A stretch of 64,000 nucleotides of DNA from Egicoccus sp. AB-alg2 (GCF_041821065.1 NZ_JBGUAX010000005.1:124001-188000), one strand, 5' to 3'. Shown: positions 32,301 through 40,852, counted from the stretch's first letter. The notes: a model not told the origin generated them from the letters alone. Numbers and translations are program-made.

Positions 32301-32623
32301 ATCTCACCGCCGCCAGCCACGTCGTGCTCTACGACCGCTGGTGGAACCCGGCGGTCGAGGACCAGGCCCGCGACCGCGTGTGGCGCATCGGGCAGACCCG
32401 GACGGTCGTCGCCCACCGGCTCGTCTGCCCCGGCACCGTCGACGAACGCGTCGAGGAGGTCGTGGCCGGCAAGCGACAGATCGCCGACCTGGTGCTGCCC
32501 AAGTCCAGTTCCGTCGACGACCTCGACTCCGAGCAGCTGCGCCGGGCGCTCGGGCTGGACAGCTCGGCGCTGCTCACGGACGAGTCCGCCCTGCCCACCG
32601 CCGACACCGGAGGTCGAGCATGA
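29357..32623 (+). CDS. SNF2-family ATPase (HelZ-like)
   Basis: 1088 residues. The N-terminal ~580 residues carry the bacterial SNF2-associated region. The RecA-like motor follows: LDMGLGKTPTLLAHL (Walker A), VVIAPPAVVGNW-type motif Ia region, VLDEAQVIKN (DEAQ box), VLTGTPIENGLGDLWALMDF, LIFTHFATWGERLAAHL, LSLKAGGTGLNLTAASHVV and DRVWRIGQTRTVVAHRL. These are double-stranded DNA translocases rather than strand separators. It resembles mycobacterial HelZ in layout. GTG at 29357 is the likely start, but no ribosome site is obvious. Its stop overlaps the next gene's ATG (ATGA), so the two proteins are probably made together. Confidence 0.92.
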   Translation: MDGTKETTISTTTAPRPVTLGDFRELAQAHLDGLASDADLAVLESHEEEWVEALQAMRRDAQGTIDRLRKELHGPERALVLADFEEERDRVDDMLVELTGQDPRRRQDRDGDRREEREQAPPPQPAVVGVTQLQLTWDRGDVVAWAGGYEADADDVESLRTRLKQVGAGSDVWGDHEPVKLPGGEKVDAVAAPVRSSLGWLVSLNSTHDDEALGASVTWMGLAAALAVRLVAHGRMVPQLQKVGDAPANRSYFAVRWDATLIDHDELTALAKSMPGVVAALDRRDPRAITRSIVAAFVDAICREAAARVEVPAPPPQPRSASEVAEAVLGRLDGSTFEALHQQGSEIAKGLKTWAEGVTGAPKVGLVVQLDPPDEGDAWLLRTLTSAAGRKEEPVEAAMSRAKHERKEAIKRELERLEGLYAPLARGKDTRRGQVILSQDEAWELMAHTGSVLVAAGFEVRVPPLAKKKATPSLRVTSTGEHETAVGAQQLSSVRWSAVFDDVELTADDIQRLAKESRPLVKSHGRWVEVDHADLQAAAEALAEREKQTRLTGADMLRYALGLDGTALGRPVSVGGEGWAADLLRSAREIPPHPPTSPPGFEGELRSYQANALAWLEFLDGAGLGGCLALDMGLGKTPTLLAHLRLSREAGPALVIAPPAVVGNWASEAAKFVPELRVRVHHGVDRASLETIAEEVADTDVLLTTYGTALRDVEALAQLEWNKVVLDEAQVIKNPTSETAQQLRRLQARNRVVLTGTPIENGLGDLWALMDFVNPGLVGDRATFVAQMQKASESGSTAESALKTLNGVLVFRRTKAEPVIAEELPDRIDALDHCPMTPEQIGLYQAVLDQLVAETAEAEPGAPKKKGAVLAAITALKQICNHPAAYTGDDGPLADRSGKLTRLEEIVDNVFEANERMLIFTHFATWGERLAAHLTARTGLPIACYHGGLARGRRDRMVKEFQEGTGPGAMVLSLKAGGTGLNLTAASHVVLYDRWWNPAVEDQARDRVWRIGQTRTVVAHRLVCPGTVDERVEEVVAGKRQIADLVLPKSSSVDDLDSEQLRRALGLDSSALLTDESALPTADTGGRA

Positions 32624-33075
32624 GTGCCGCACGCAACACCGGCCGGCGGGCTTCGCGCCGACGCGGCCGTGGGCGCGCCGGCGGCCAGCAGCAGCCGGCC
32701 GCGCAGGAGGAACGCCGCAACCAGCGCACCGGCGGCGGCAGTGGCAGCGGTGGCGGCGGTGGTGGCGGCGGTGGTGGCAAGCCCCCGCGCGGCAACCGCC
32801 GCAACCGCGGGCGCGGTCGCAACCAGCCGGACCCGGTCGCCTTCTGGGGGGACCCGGCCCAGCTGCCCGAGACCGAGACCGGCGTGCAGATCACGGACGC
32901 CCCCGCCGCGGTGCCGCGCTCGCTGGGCACGCCACCGCTGCCGGGTCACGAGCAGATCGCGGCCCACTACTTCACCGTCGTCTACGACCGCGCCGTGACC
33001 ACGGCTGGTGCGCTCGCCGCCGCCGGCGGGCTCATCGATCCCAACGGGCTCGCCGAGGAACTCGACGAGGAATAG
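32620..33075 (+). CDS. RG/G-rich basic protein coupled to the SNF2 gene
   Basis: 151 residues. The first ~70 residues are disordered and basic: many Arg, Gly and Gln residues, with a run of ten glycines and RG repeats (PPRGNRRNRGRGRNQPDP). A short ordered C-terminal part follows (VAFWGDPAQLP; LGTPPLPGHEQIAAHYFTVV; GGLIDPNGLAEELDEE). RG-rich tails bind nucleic acids in many systems, so an accessory role for the helicase is likely but inferred. The ATG overlaps the SNF2 stop by four bases. I do not know a named family for it. Confidence 0.8.
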   Translation: MSAARNTGRRASRRRGRGRAGGQQQPAAQEERRNQRTGGGSGSGGGGGGGGGGKPPRGNRRNRGRGRNQPDPVAFWGDPAQLPETETGVQITDAPAAVPRSLGTPPLPGHEQIAAHYFTVVYDRAVTTAGALAAAGGLIDPNGLAEELDEE

Positions 33076-33189
33076 CCGGGCGCGCGCGCCACGATCGCCT
33101 AGCGTTCGTGCGGAATCCGGGGTCGCCGGCCGACGGGGGGCGGCAGGCCCCGGTGCAGGGGCTCCTCCGACGCGTGGCAGGACGACGGC

Positions 33190-35718
33190 GTGCGCGACAC
33201 GACACTCTCCCGACGGTTGCTCGTGGCGTCGCTCGGCGCCGGATTGCTGGCCACGGCGACGGTCGCACCGGCCAGCGCGACCGCCGCGGCACCGGCCGCC
33301 GACGACGTGCCGGCCGGCTCGCTGATGATCGACCTCCCTGCCCCGCCGTCGCCCGAGCGCCTCCGCGAGCTGCGTGTGGCGACCCGCGACGCGCGAGCCG
33401 AGGGACCGCTGGTGCGCGCCGACGGCGAGGTGTTCCGCCGGTCGTCGGCCAGCAGCGTCGCCCACTACTACGACGACTACTGCGGGGACGCGGGCGAGGC
33501 ACCGCTCGACCTGCGGGCCGCAGCGATCGTCGACGCCACGGCGGCGTCGACCGCGCACTACGGCTTCGTGGTGGAGACGTGCAAGCCCATCACGGCCAGC
33601 CAGCTGGCCAGCGGGGTCACCCTGCAACTCGTCACCGACGAGGACCGGCCGCAAGATCGCCGACGCTTCGAGATCTTCCTGAGCGCCATCGGGAAGACCG
33701 TGGTCGGTGCGGTTCACGACCTCGACAGCTCCGACGACGAGCCGACGTTCCTCGGCACCGGTCAGCTGGCACCGGACGGCCATGGCGCCGGGTTCGCCTT
33801 CCCCGCCACGGCCATCGCGGGCGTCGACAGCTTCTTCTTCGTGATCACGTCGTTCGGGCCCGACGATGCGGCCGTCGACCGCATGCCCGAGTACGACGAC
33901 GCCGTCATGCCGGACGGGGAGATCGACATCCCCGAGGACGGCGTGCCGCCGGAGCCGCCGGGCTACTTCCCCGACGGCTCGTGCCAGGTGGACAGCGTCG
34001 CCCGGCAGACCGTCACGGCCGCATCCGGTCGCCTCGCCGAGTCGCTCGCGGCCGTACGGACGGCGGGGCTGACACCGACGTCGGTCCACGAGGCGTCGGG
34101 CACGTTCGAGGTCCTGTTGGCCTCCCCGGACCACGTCGACGCGGTGCGGCGCCTGGCCGGGGTCGTCGACGTCCGGTCCTCGCAGGTCTTCACCCGGGCC
34201 GCGACCGACCCGGTGGCGACGGCGGCCCAGGCCAACGCCTGGTGGCGCACGCAGGTCCGCGCCTCGGCCGCCTCCGGTCGCGCGTCCGGCGCCGGCGTGA
34301 CGATCGCGGTCATCGACGACGGCGTGAACGGCAGCCGGTCGGAATTGCGCAACCGTGTCGCGGCCGGATTCGACGCGCTGCGCGGCGTCGCCATCCCCGC
34401 AGCGGCCAACTCCGACCGCGGTGGGCACGGCACCGCCGTCGCCGGCGTGGCGGCGGCCCGGCCCGGCGAGCAACTCACGGGCATCGCCTGGGGCGCCACC
34501 ATCCGCCCCTACCAGGTGTTCGACTTCGCCGGCTGTGCCGGTGCCTCGGCGATCGCGGCGGCCATCGACCGGGCGGTCGCCGACGGCGCCGACGTCATCA
34601 ACCTCTCCCTCGGCGGGCCGGGGACGACCATCAACCCGCTGGCGCGTTCGCTGAACCGCGCCCGGAACGCCGGCGTGCTGGTGGTGGCGGCCGCCGGGAA
34701 CGAGAACTCGAACAACGTCGCGGTGGCACCGGCCGATCACTCGGCCACGCTGGCGGTCGCCGCCACCCGCCCCGACCGCAGCCGCGCTTCCTACTCCAAC
34801 CGCGCCCCATGGGTGGAGATCGCCGCGCCCGGCGGACAACGCACGGCCGAGGGGTACACCGCGGGCAACAGCATCCTGACGCTCGGCGCGCGTGACGGTT
34901 ACGACCTCTTCAACGGCACGTCGTTCTCCACGCCGATCGTCGCCGGGGCGGCCGCGCTGTTCATGGAGGCGACCAACTCCTCGGCCGAGCAGACCCGCAC
35001 CGCACTGGGCGCGACCGCGCTCGACCTCGGCGCCCCCGGCCGCGACACCGCGTTCGGGCACGGCCTGCTCGACGTCCGTGAACTGCTGCGGACGCGCCCG
35101 CCCGTGCGTGACCTGCGCAACACCTGCCGGGACGCGGAGCGCGACGCGTTCCCGGACGTGACGAACGCGACCACCGTCCACGCCGCCGCGATCGACTGCG
35201 TCGCCCACTACCAGATCGCCGGCGGCTTCGTCGACGGCAGCTACCGGCCCGGCCGCAAGGTCACCCGCGGCCAGATGGCGACCTTCATCGCGAACATGAT
35301 CGACGAGACCGGAGGCACGCTGCCGGCGCCGCGGCCGACACGGCTCACGGACATCGCCGGCCACGCGCACGAGGCCAACATCCAACGCCTGGTCACGGCC
35401 GGGATCGTCGGCGGCTTCCCGGACCGCACCTTCCGCCCCAACGCGTACGTCAAGCGCGACCAGATGGCGCGCTTCCTGGCGGCGGCGCTGGAGTACCGCA
35501 CCGGCGAGGACCTGATCGAGGCCGACGCCGGCTTCCCGGACATCGCCGGCAACACCCACGAGGCCTTCATCGACAAGGCCGCCACCGCCGGACTCGCGGG
35601 CGGCGACGCGCGTGGCCGCTACCAGCCGCGCGGCGACGTCAGCCGGGAGCAGATGGGCTCGTTCCTGGCACGCACCGTCGCCTACCTCGTGGACACGGGT
35701 GAGGCCAGCCCGCGCTGA
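33190..35718 (+). CDS. Secreted subtilisin-family protease with three SLH anchors
   Basis: 842 residues. Signal peptide (~1-32), a long N-terminal region, then an inhibitor-like pro-segment (~285-345) and an S8 catalytic domain (~355-625). The catalytic residues are clear: IAVIDDGVNG (Asp376), GGHGTAVAG (His413) and NGTSFSTPIVAG (Ser578), with VVAAAGNENSNN as the oxyanion-hole region. Three S-layer homology repeats (~650-842) have the patterns GSYRPGRKVTRGQMA, FPDRTFRPNAYVKRDQMA and GRYQPRGDVSREQMG. The protease would be held at the cell wall through secondary polymers. GTG start with AGGA upstream. Confidence 0.92.
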   Translation: MRDTTLSRRLLVASLGAGLLATATVAPASATAAAPAADDVPAGSLMIDLPAPPSPERLRELRVATRDARAEGPLVRADGEVFRRSSASSVAHYYDDYCGDAGEAPLDLRAAAIVDATAASTAHYGFVVETCKPITASQLASGVTLQLVTDEDRPQDRRRFEIFLSAIGKTVVGAVHDLDSSDDEPTFLGTGQLAPDGHGAGFAFPATAIAGVDSFFFVITSFGPDDAAVDRMPEYDDAVMPDGEIDIPEDGVPPEPPGYFPDGSCQVDSVARQTVTAASGRLAESLAAVRTAGLTPTSVHEASGTFEVLLASPDHVDAVRRLAGVVDVRSSQVFTRAATDPVATAAQANAWWRTQVRASAASGRASGAGVTIAVIDDGVNGSRSELRNRVAAGFDALRGVAIPAAANSDRGGHGTAVAGVAAARPGEQLTGIAWGATIRPYQVFDFAGCAGASAIAAAIDRAVADGADVINLSLGGPGTTINPLARSLNRARNAGVLVVAAAGNENSNNVAVAPADHSATLAVAATRPDRSRASYSNRAPWVEIAAPGGQRTAEGYTAGNSILTLGARDGYDLFNGTSFSTPIVAGAAALFMEATNSSAEQTRTALGATALDLGAPGRDTAFGHGLLDVRELLRTRPPVRDLRNTCRDAERDAFPDVTNATTVHAAAIDCVAHYQIAGGFVDGSYRPGRKVTRGQMATFIANMIDETGGTLPAPRPTRLTDIAGHAHEANIQRLVTAGIVGGFPDRTFRPNAYVKRDQMARFLAAALEYRTGEDLIEADAGFPDIAGNTHEAFIDKAATAGLAGGDARGRYQPRGDVSREQMGSFLARTVAYLVDTGEASPR

Positions 35719-35878
35719 GCCGAACCGGCGGCGGGTCCCGGGTGGCGACACGCCGCCCGGTGGCGGTTCGCGGGCACGGTGCCGGTTCGTGGGCCCGGGC
35801 GGCCCCGTCCGTGGCGGTGCGGCTCGCAGTACGTTCGCCGGGCACGGAGCATCCCGAGTACGACCGCGAAGGGCCGCC

Positions 35879-37507
35879 GTGGCACGACGGCAGTGCGAGG
35901 CGTGTGGCGCGTCGTGGCCGCGCGCGACCAGCCGCTGGTGCGGCCGCTGCGGCGCGGCGCTCACCGGCCCGCGCGGGGTCACCGTCGGCCGGACCCGACC
36001 GCGTGGCGCGGTCGTCCTGGGCCTCCTGGCGGTGCTGGGTGTGGCCGTCGGCTACCGGGCGCTCCCGCCCGATCCGCTGGCCGCGGGCGATCCGGCCATG
36101 CCCGGCGACGTGGACGTCCAGCTGCCCGTCGAGGCGCGCCCCGGCCCGGACGCCGATCCCCCGCGTGCCGGTGTCACACCGTCCGACCCGGACACGGACC
36201 CGGATGCGGCGTCGGATCCGGCGGGCGGCCGCGGCGTGCCGCGTGAGGACAGCTGTTTCCCGCAGGGTTGCGCCGCCTGGCAGGTGGACGGGGTCGACCA
36301 CCGCAACGTGTGGGTCGGGGACGGGCTGGTCGTGCACGCGAGCCGCGACGGGATGCTGGCGCTCGACCCACACACCGGCGAGGTGCGCTGGCAGCGCCCC
36401 ACGGCGTCGGACGCCGCCCAGGCCTGGTCCCACGACCTGCGTGGCGCCGTCGGCGGTGGCCTCGTCGCCGTCGCCGACGGCCCGCGGTTGCTGCTGTTCG
36501 ACGCCACCGACGGCCATCAGCGGACCACGACGGAGCTGCCCTTCGCCCGGGCCTCGGAGCTGGCCTGGCTCGGTGACCGGCTGCTGGTGGCCGGCGGCCC
36601 GGTCGGGCAGGGCTCCCAGGGCGAGCTGCTGGTGGTGGACGTGGACGGTGCGGTGCTCGGCCACCACGTCGGCACGCCGCTCCTCCAGCCCGAACGCCAC
36701 CCGGCTCCCCCGCTGCCGTTCCTCGCCACGCCCGCCGGCGGCATCCAGCGGGTCTCGCTGGTGGACGGGCGCGTCGACTGGGAGGCGGCCGGGCCCTACC
36801 GGTTCGCGTTCGTCGGCCAGGGCGGCATCCAGGCCGTCGCCGACGGGCGCGTCGACCGCATCGACGCGGACACGGGCGAGGTCACCGGCAGCGTCGCCAC
36901 CGACGTACACGAGGGTGCCGATCCGTTCTCCGCGGCCCCCTGGGTGCTCGTCGAGGACACCGACCGACGCACCGCCGTCGACCCGGCGACCGGCGAGGTC
37001 GCCTTCGAGCGCGCCTTCGACCCGGACGTGCACCGCGGCCTGCTCGCCGAACCGCTGGGCCGCCGGATCCTCGGCATCGAGGTGCTCGCGTCCGGACGTG
37101 AACTGCTCGCCTTCGTCGTCGGCGCGGACGGAGCGATCGAGGACGAGGCCCGCCTGCGACTGCCGGCCGGCGTGGCGCTCGCCGACCGGCCGCTGCTCGA
37201 GGTGGTCGACGTGGAGGCGGGCCTGGTGGACCTGGTACTCGGTCGCGGCCGCAGCGTCGTGCGGCTGCGGACGGACCCGCTGCGGGTCGCCTACGAACGC
37301 CACCTCCAGGTCGCCGACAGCGCGCACGTCGACTGGCGGGGAGGCCTGACGTTCGTCCGCCAGGACGGTCTCACCCGCGTGTACGGCTCCGGCGGGCAGG
37401 TCGAACTGCCGGGGAGCGTGCAGGTGGCCTCGGCCGATCCGCTGCTGGTGCACGGGGGCGTCGGGCTGGTGCGGGTCGACCGCGACCTGCTCGACGCCCC
37501 GACGTGA
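35879..37507 (+). CDS. Zinc-ribbon, membrane-anchored PQQ-like beta-propeller protein
   Basis: 542 residues. The N-terminus holds a zinc ribbon (CEACGASWPRATSRWCGRCG, two CxxC pairs), then a membrane helix (~40-58, VVLGLLAVLGVAVGYRAL) and a proline/aspartate-rich linker. A beta-propeller made of PQQ-type strands follows (GMLALDPHTGEVRWQRPT; RIDADTGEVTGSV; AVDPATGEVAFERAF). The ribbon is cytoplasmic and the propeller outside. No enzyme residues are recognised; such propellers usually bind partners or polymers. The GTG at 35879 has GAAGGG five bases before. It follows the SLH protease by 160 bases on the same strand. Confidence 0.82.
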   Translation: MARRQCEACGASWPRATSRWCGRCGAALTGPRGVTVGRTRPRGAVVLGLLAVLGVAVGYRALPPDPLAAGDPAMPGDVDVQLPVEARPGPDADPPRAGVTPSDPDTDPDAASDPAGGRGVPREDSCFPQGCAAWQVDGVDHRNVWVGDGLVVHASRDGMLALDPHTGEVRWQRPTASDAAQAWSHDLRGAVGGGLVAVADGPRLLLFDATDGHQRTTTELPFARASELAWLGDRLLVAGGPVGQGSQGELLVVDVDGAVLGHHVGTPLLQPERHPAPPLPFLATPAGGIQRVSLVDGRVDWEAAGPYRFAFVGQGGIQAVADGRVDRIDADTGEVTGSVATDVHEGADPFSAAPWVLVEDTDRRTAVDPATGEVAFERAFDPDVHRGLLAEPLGRRILGIEVLASGRELLAFVVGADGAIEDEARLRLPAGVALADRPLLEVVDVEAGLVDLVLGRGRSVVRLRTDPLRVAYERHLQVADSAHVDWRGGLTFVRQDGLTRVYGSGGQVELPGSVQVASADPLLVHGGVGLVRVDRDLLDAPT

Positions 37508-37546
37508 TCGCACCGGCATCGGCGCACGAGGACGGCGCAAGTCCCG

Positions 37547-38497
37547 TCACCCCGGCAGCCGTTCGTCGACGCGCGCCAGCACGGACGCCTGCCCGAAGGC
37601 GGCCGCGGCCTCGGCGTGGCGGCCGTGGTGGTCCTGCCACAGGGCCATCTCGATCGTCCGGGCGACCGACCAGGCCGCGAGCCGCTGCGGCGCCACGCCG
37701 ACCAGCGCGCCGAAGCGCCGGTACCGCTCCGCGAGCCGGGCCGCCGGATCGGGCGCCGCGAACGGTGCGTCCAGCTGGGTCAGCAAGGGCCAGGGGTCGT
37801 AGGCCGGGTCGCCGAGCATCGGCTTCGCGTCGATGGCCTGCCAGCCCGCCGCCGCGTCGCTGAGCACGTTGCCGGGATTGAAGTCGCCGTGCAACATCAC
37901 CGAGGTCTCCACGCTCGGCAGGCTCCGGAGCAGCGCGATGCCGTGGCGCGCCAGGCCGGGGTCGTGGCGGCCGTCCGTCGCCGCCAGCCGCGACTCGGCC
38001 AGCGCGGCCCAGGACGCAGCCACCGTGGCGAGTTCCGGCACCAGGTGCACCGGCAGGGGCGGCGTCGGCGGGGCGACGTCCCAGAGCCGTCGCAGGACCG
38101 TGGCCGCCGTGCGGAGGCGCACGTCGGCCGGGGCGTCGTGGTCGCGCAGCGACACGCCGGGACGGCAGCGCGACAACAGCAGCGCCCAGCGCGACGGGTC
38201 GTGCCGCAACAGCCGGACGGCGCCGTGGCCGGACCAGTGCGTCAGGGCGGCGGCCTCGCCGGCCGCCTCCGGGTGCGGCCACACCACCTTCAGCACGACC
38301 TCCCGGCCGTCGCTGGTCACGGCCGGGGCCGTCCAGGCGGTGCGCCCCTCGGGCCACGGCGCACCGATCCGGAGCCGCCAGTCGCGCGCCAGGTCCGCGA
38401 CCAGGGCGGGCAGGGCCTGCAGCCAGTCGCGCCCGTCGGCGCGGCTGCCCAGCTCGCGGACGACGGCGAGGTCGTCGCCGAACGCCCCGACGGTCAC
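37547..38497 (-). CDS. Aminoglycoside/hydroxyurea phosphotransferase-family kinase
   Basis: 316 residues with the APH fold. The ATP-site strand is VVLKVVWPHPEAAGEAAAL. The catalytic loop LHGDFNPGNVL (~residue 200) and the metal site IDAKPMLGDPAYDPWPLL (~220) match the PF04655-type streptomycin 6-kinase / hydroxyurea phosphotransferase group. It might inactivate an antibiotic by phosphorylation, but many chromosomal members have no known substrate. Its GTG overlaps the stop of the antiporter gene by four bases, and GGAGG lies just upstream, so it is translated from the same message. Confidence 0.85.
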   Translation of the reverse strand: MTVGAFGDDLAVVRELGSRADGRDWLQALPALVADLARDWRLRIGAPWPEGRTAWTAPAVTSDGREVVLKVVWPHPEAAGEAAALTHWSGHGAVRLLRHDPSRWALLLSRCRPGVSLRDHDAPADVRLRTAATVLRRLWDVAPPTPPLPVHLVPELATVAASWAALAESRLAATDGRHDPGLARHGIALLRSLPSVETSVMLHGDFNPGNVLSDAAAGWQAIDAKPMLGDPAYDPWPLLTQLDAPFAAPDPAARLAERYRRFGALVGVAPQRLAAWSVARTIEMALWQDHHGRHAEAAAAFGQASVLARVDERLPG

Positions 38498-39987
38498 GGC
38501 GCCTCCTCACCGTCGACGGTCTGGTGGCGCCGGTCGCGGGCCCACCGACTGACCAGCGCCGCGGCGTCCTCGCTGGCCGCCACGGTGATCACCAGCTGGT
38601 CGTCGGGGTGCAGCCGCGTCGCCCCCGTCGGCACCAGCATCGCGTGTCCCCGCACGAGCGTGGTGATCAGCATGCCCTCCGGCACGGGAACCTCGCGAAG
38701 CCGCCGGCCACAGATCGGGAGCTCCTCGGCCACGGTCAACTCCACGAGGTGCACGTCCAGCGACTCGATCGGGAGCGCCTCGGCGAGGTTCTCCCAGGCC
38801 GGCCGGTCCTCCTCCAGCCCGAGGCGACGCACCAGCGGCGCCACCGTGACGCCCTGCAGGGCGACCGAGACCAGCACGACGAAGAACACCACGTTGAAGA
38901 TGGTGGCGCCCGCCGGGTAGCCGGCCGTCAGCGGGAACGTCGCCAGCACGATCGGCACGGCGCCGCGCAGACCGGCCCACGACGCGACCACCTGCTCACG
39001 CCAGCCGAACCCGAACGGGGTCAGGCACACCATCGTCGCGACCGGGCGGGAGACGAACAGCAGCACAGCCGTGGCGGCCAGCGCAGGACCGGCCACCTCG
39101 CCCAGCTGCGACGGGAACACGAGCAGCCCGAGCATCAGGAACAGCCCCAGGTCGGCACTGTTGGCCAGCGTGGTGGCGAAGTTGCGGATGACGCGCCGCT
39201 CCCGTGGAACCCACGCGCCGATTGCCAGGCCGGCGACGTAGACCGCGAGGAACCCGGACGCGCCCGCCACGGCGGCGCTGCCGTAGGCCACGGCCGCGAC
39301 CGCGAAGGCCAGCAGGGGGTACAGCGCCTGAGCCCGCAGCCGCCAGCGCCGCAGCAGCACCACGCCGAACGCGCCGGCGAGCGCGCCGAAGGCCAGGCCA
39401 CCGACCAGCTGGCGGGCACCGAACGTGAACCACTCCGTCCAGTCCAGCGGCGCGTCGGCGGTGGCGAGGATGCTGATCGTCAACACGACCGCGAACGGGT
39501 CGTTCGCGCCCGATTCGACCTCCAGCGCGGACGCGATACGCCGCGGCAGCGGGGTGCGACGCAGCAGGTCGAAGACCGCCGCGGCGTCGGTCGAACCGAC
39601 GATCGCGCCCAGCAGGAACCCCGTCCGCCAGCCGACGTCGAGCAGCAGCACCAGCGCACCGGCGGTGACGGCCGCGGTGATCAGCACGCCGAGGTTCGAG
39701 AGCACGAACCCCGGCAGACCACCGCGGCGCAGGTCGGCCGGTTTCGTCGTCAGCCCACCCTCGAACAGGATCACGACCAGCGCGATGACCCCGAGGTCGC
39801 GGGCCAGCGCGACGTCACCGAACGGCACCCAACCGAACCCGTCGCTGCCCAGCAGCATCCCCAGCCCGAGGGACAGCAGCGCGCCCGGGACGCGCAGCCG
39901 GTCGGAGAGCCCCGCGACGAGCACCGCCGCCACCAACAGCGCGCCCACGACCAGCACCGGCGCATCGACCGGGAGGGTGACCGACAA
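38494..39987 (-). CDS. CPA1-type potassium/proton antiporter with TrkA-C tail
   Basis: 497 residues. About twelve membrane helices of the NhaP2/CvrA type: LVVILFEGGLTTK, GAIVGSTDAAAVFDLLR (helix 5 with aspartate), LEVESGANDPFAVVL (ion-binding Asp) and SWAGLRGAVPIVLATFPL. The cytoplasmic tail from ~390 carries a TrkA-C domain (EELPICGRRLREVPVPEGML and GATRLHPDDQLVITVA). It would export K+ or Na+ in exchange for protons and sense a ligand through the tail. TTG start at 39987 after a good GGAGGGTGG site. It shares a message with the overlapping kinase gene. Confidence 0.92.
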   Translation of the reverse strand: MSVTLPVDAPVLVVGALLVAAVLVAGLSDRLRVPGALLSLGLGMLLGSDGFGWVPFGDVALARDLGVIALVVILFEGGLTTKPADLRRGGLPGFVLSNLGVLITAAVTAGALVLLLDVGWRTGFLLGAIVGSTDAAAVFDLLRRTPLPRRIASALEVESGANDPFAVVLTISILATADAPLDWTEWFTFGARQLVGGLAFGALAGAFGVVLLRRWRLRAQALYPLLAFAVAAVAYGSAAVAGASGFLAVYVAGLAIGAWVPRERRVIRNFATTLANSADLGLFLMLGLLVFPSQLGEVAGPALAATAVLLFVSRPVATMVCLTPFGFGWREQVVASWAGLRGAVPIVLATFPLTAGYPAGATIFNVVFFVVLVSVALQGVTVAPLVRRLGLEEDRPAWENLAEALPIESLDVHLVELTVAEELPICGRRLREVPVPEGMLITTLVRGHAMLVPTGATRLHPDDQLVITVAASEDAAALVSRWARDRRHQTVDGEEAP

Positions 39988-40075
39988 TCCACCCTCCTAC
40001 GGCCGGGCCGCCCACCCTACGGGGCCGCCCGCCCGCGTGCGATCGTTCGCCGGGACGAGCGCCGGAGGTCACACG

Positions 40076-40852
40076 ATGGTGGAGCAACCGGACACCGCGG
40101 CGGTACTGATCCCGCCGGACGCGTCGCTGGACGAGCTGGCCCGGATCGCGGCCGGCTGCACGGCCTGCGACCTGCACCTGACGGGTACGCAGACGGTCTT
40201 CGGCGAGGGCGCGCCGGACGCCGAGCTCGTGCTGGTCGGCGAGCAGCCGGGCGATCGGGAGGACCAGGAGGGCCACCCGTTCGTCGGTCCGGCCGGCCGC
40301 GAGCTCGACCGGGCGCTGGAGTCGGTCGGGCTGGGCGAGACGGCCCAGTACCGCACGAACGCCGTCAAGCACTTCAAGTGGTCGGAGCGGCGCGGCAAGC
40401 GGCGCATCCACGAGAAGCCGAACCGCATCGAGATCCGCGCCTGCCTGCCGTGGCTGCAGGCGGAGCTGGCACGCACCAGCCCGCGGGTGCTGGTGCTGCT
40501 CGGCGCCACCGCCGCCCAGGCGGTGTTGGGCCCTCAGGTCAAGGTCACCAAGGCGCGCGGACGCCTGCACGTCGGCCCGCACCGGCTGCCGGCGATCCCG
40601 ACGGTGCACCCGTCGTCGGTGCTGCGCGCCCGCTCGGACGCCGACCGGTTCGCCGCCCGCGAGGCGTTCGAGGACGACCTCGCCGCGGTCGCCACGCTGC
40701 TGGATGCCGGACCGGCCGCGCTGGCGGCGTCCGAGACCGTCGACGACCTGCGCGTGCTGGCCGCGGAGCTGGAGCTGGCCGTGCCGTCAGGTGCACGCAA
40801 GGCCGACCTGGTCGACGCGGTGGCGGCCGCCTTCGCGGACCGGGCGGCCTGA
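40076..40852 (+). CDS. udgX: UdgX uracil-DNA-binding glycosylase fused to a SAP-like tail
   Basis: 258 residues. Family-4-type uracil-DNA glycosylase fold with GEQPGDREDQEGHPFVGPAG (~55-74), NAVKHFKW (~95-102) and TVHPSSVLRA (~176-185). KRRIH at 108-112 is the UdgX hallmark; in M. smegmatis its histidine becomes covalently joined to the abasic sugar after uracil is cut out. Three candidate iron-sulfur cysteines are visible (28, 31, 123). Residues ~218-252 (TVDDLRVLAAELELAVPSG then RKADLVDAV) look like a SAP or Rho-N-type DNA-binding helix pair, which ordinary UdgX lacks. ATG with a perfect GGAGGT site. Confidence 0.9.
   Translation: MVEQPDTAAVLIPPDASLDELARIAAGCTACDLHLTGTQTVFGEGAPDAELVLVGEQPGDREDQEGHPFVGPAGRELDRALESVGLGETAQYRTNAVKHFKWSERRGKRRIHEKPNRIEIRACLPWLQAELARTSPRVLVLLGATAAQAVLGPQVKVTKARGRLHVGPHRLPAIPTVHPSSVLRARSDADRFAAREAFEDDLAAVATLLDAGPAALAASETVDDLRVLAAELELAVPSGARKADLVDAVAAAFADRAA

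Noticed and set aside
32329-35982. Long minus-strand frame opposite the subtilase and SNF2 genes.
   Set aside because: Low-complexity translation, no motifs, and the plus strand carries catalytic residues of known families. The same applies to other long antisense frames such as 21230-26005 and 60590-63862.
37547-38497. Acquired aminoglycoside resistance gene.
   Set aside because: The kinase belongs to the APH fold, but it is embedded in a chromosomal pair with an antiporter, has the local base composition and no mobile context. Resistance cannot be claimed.
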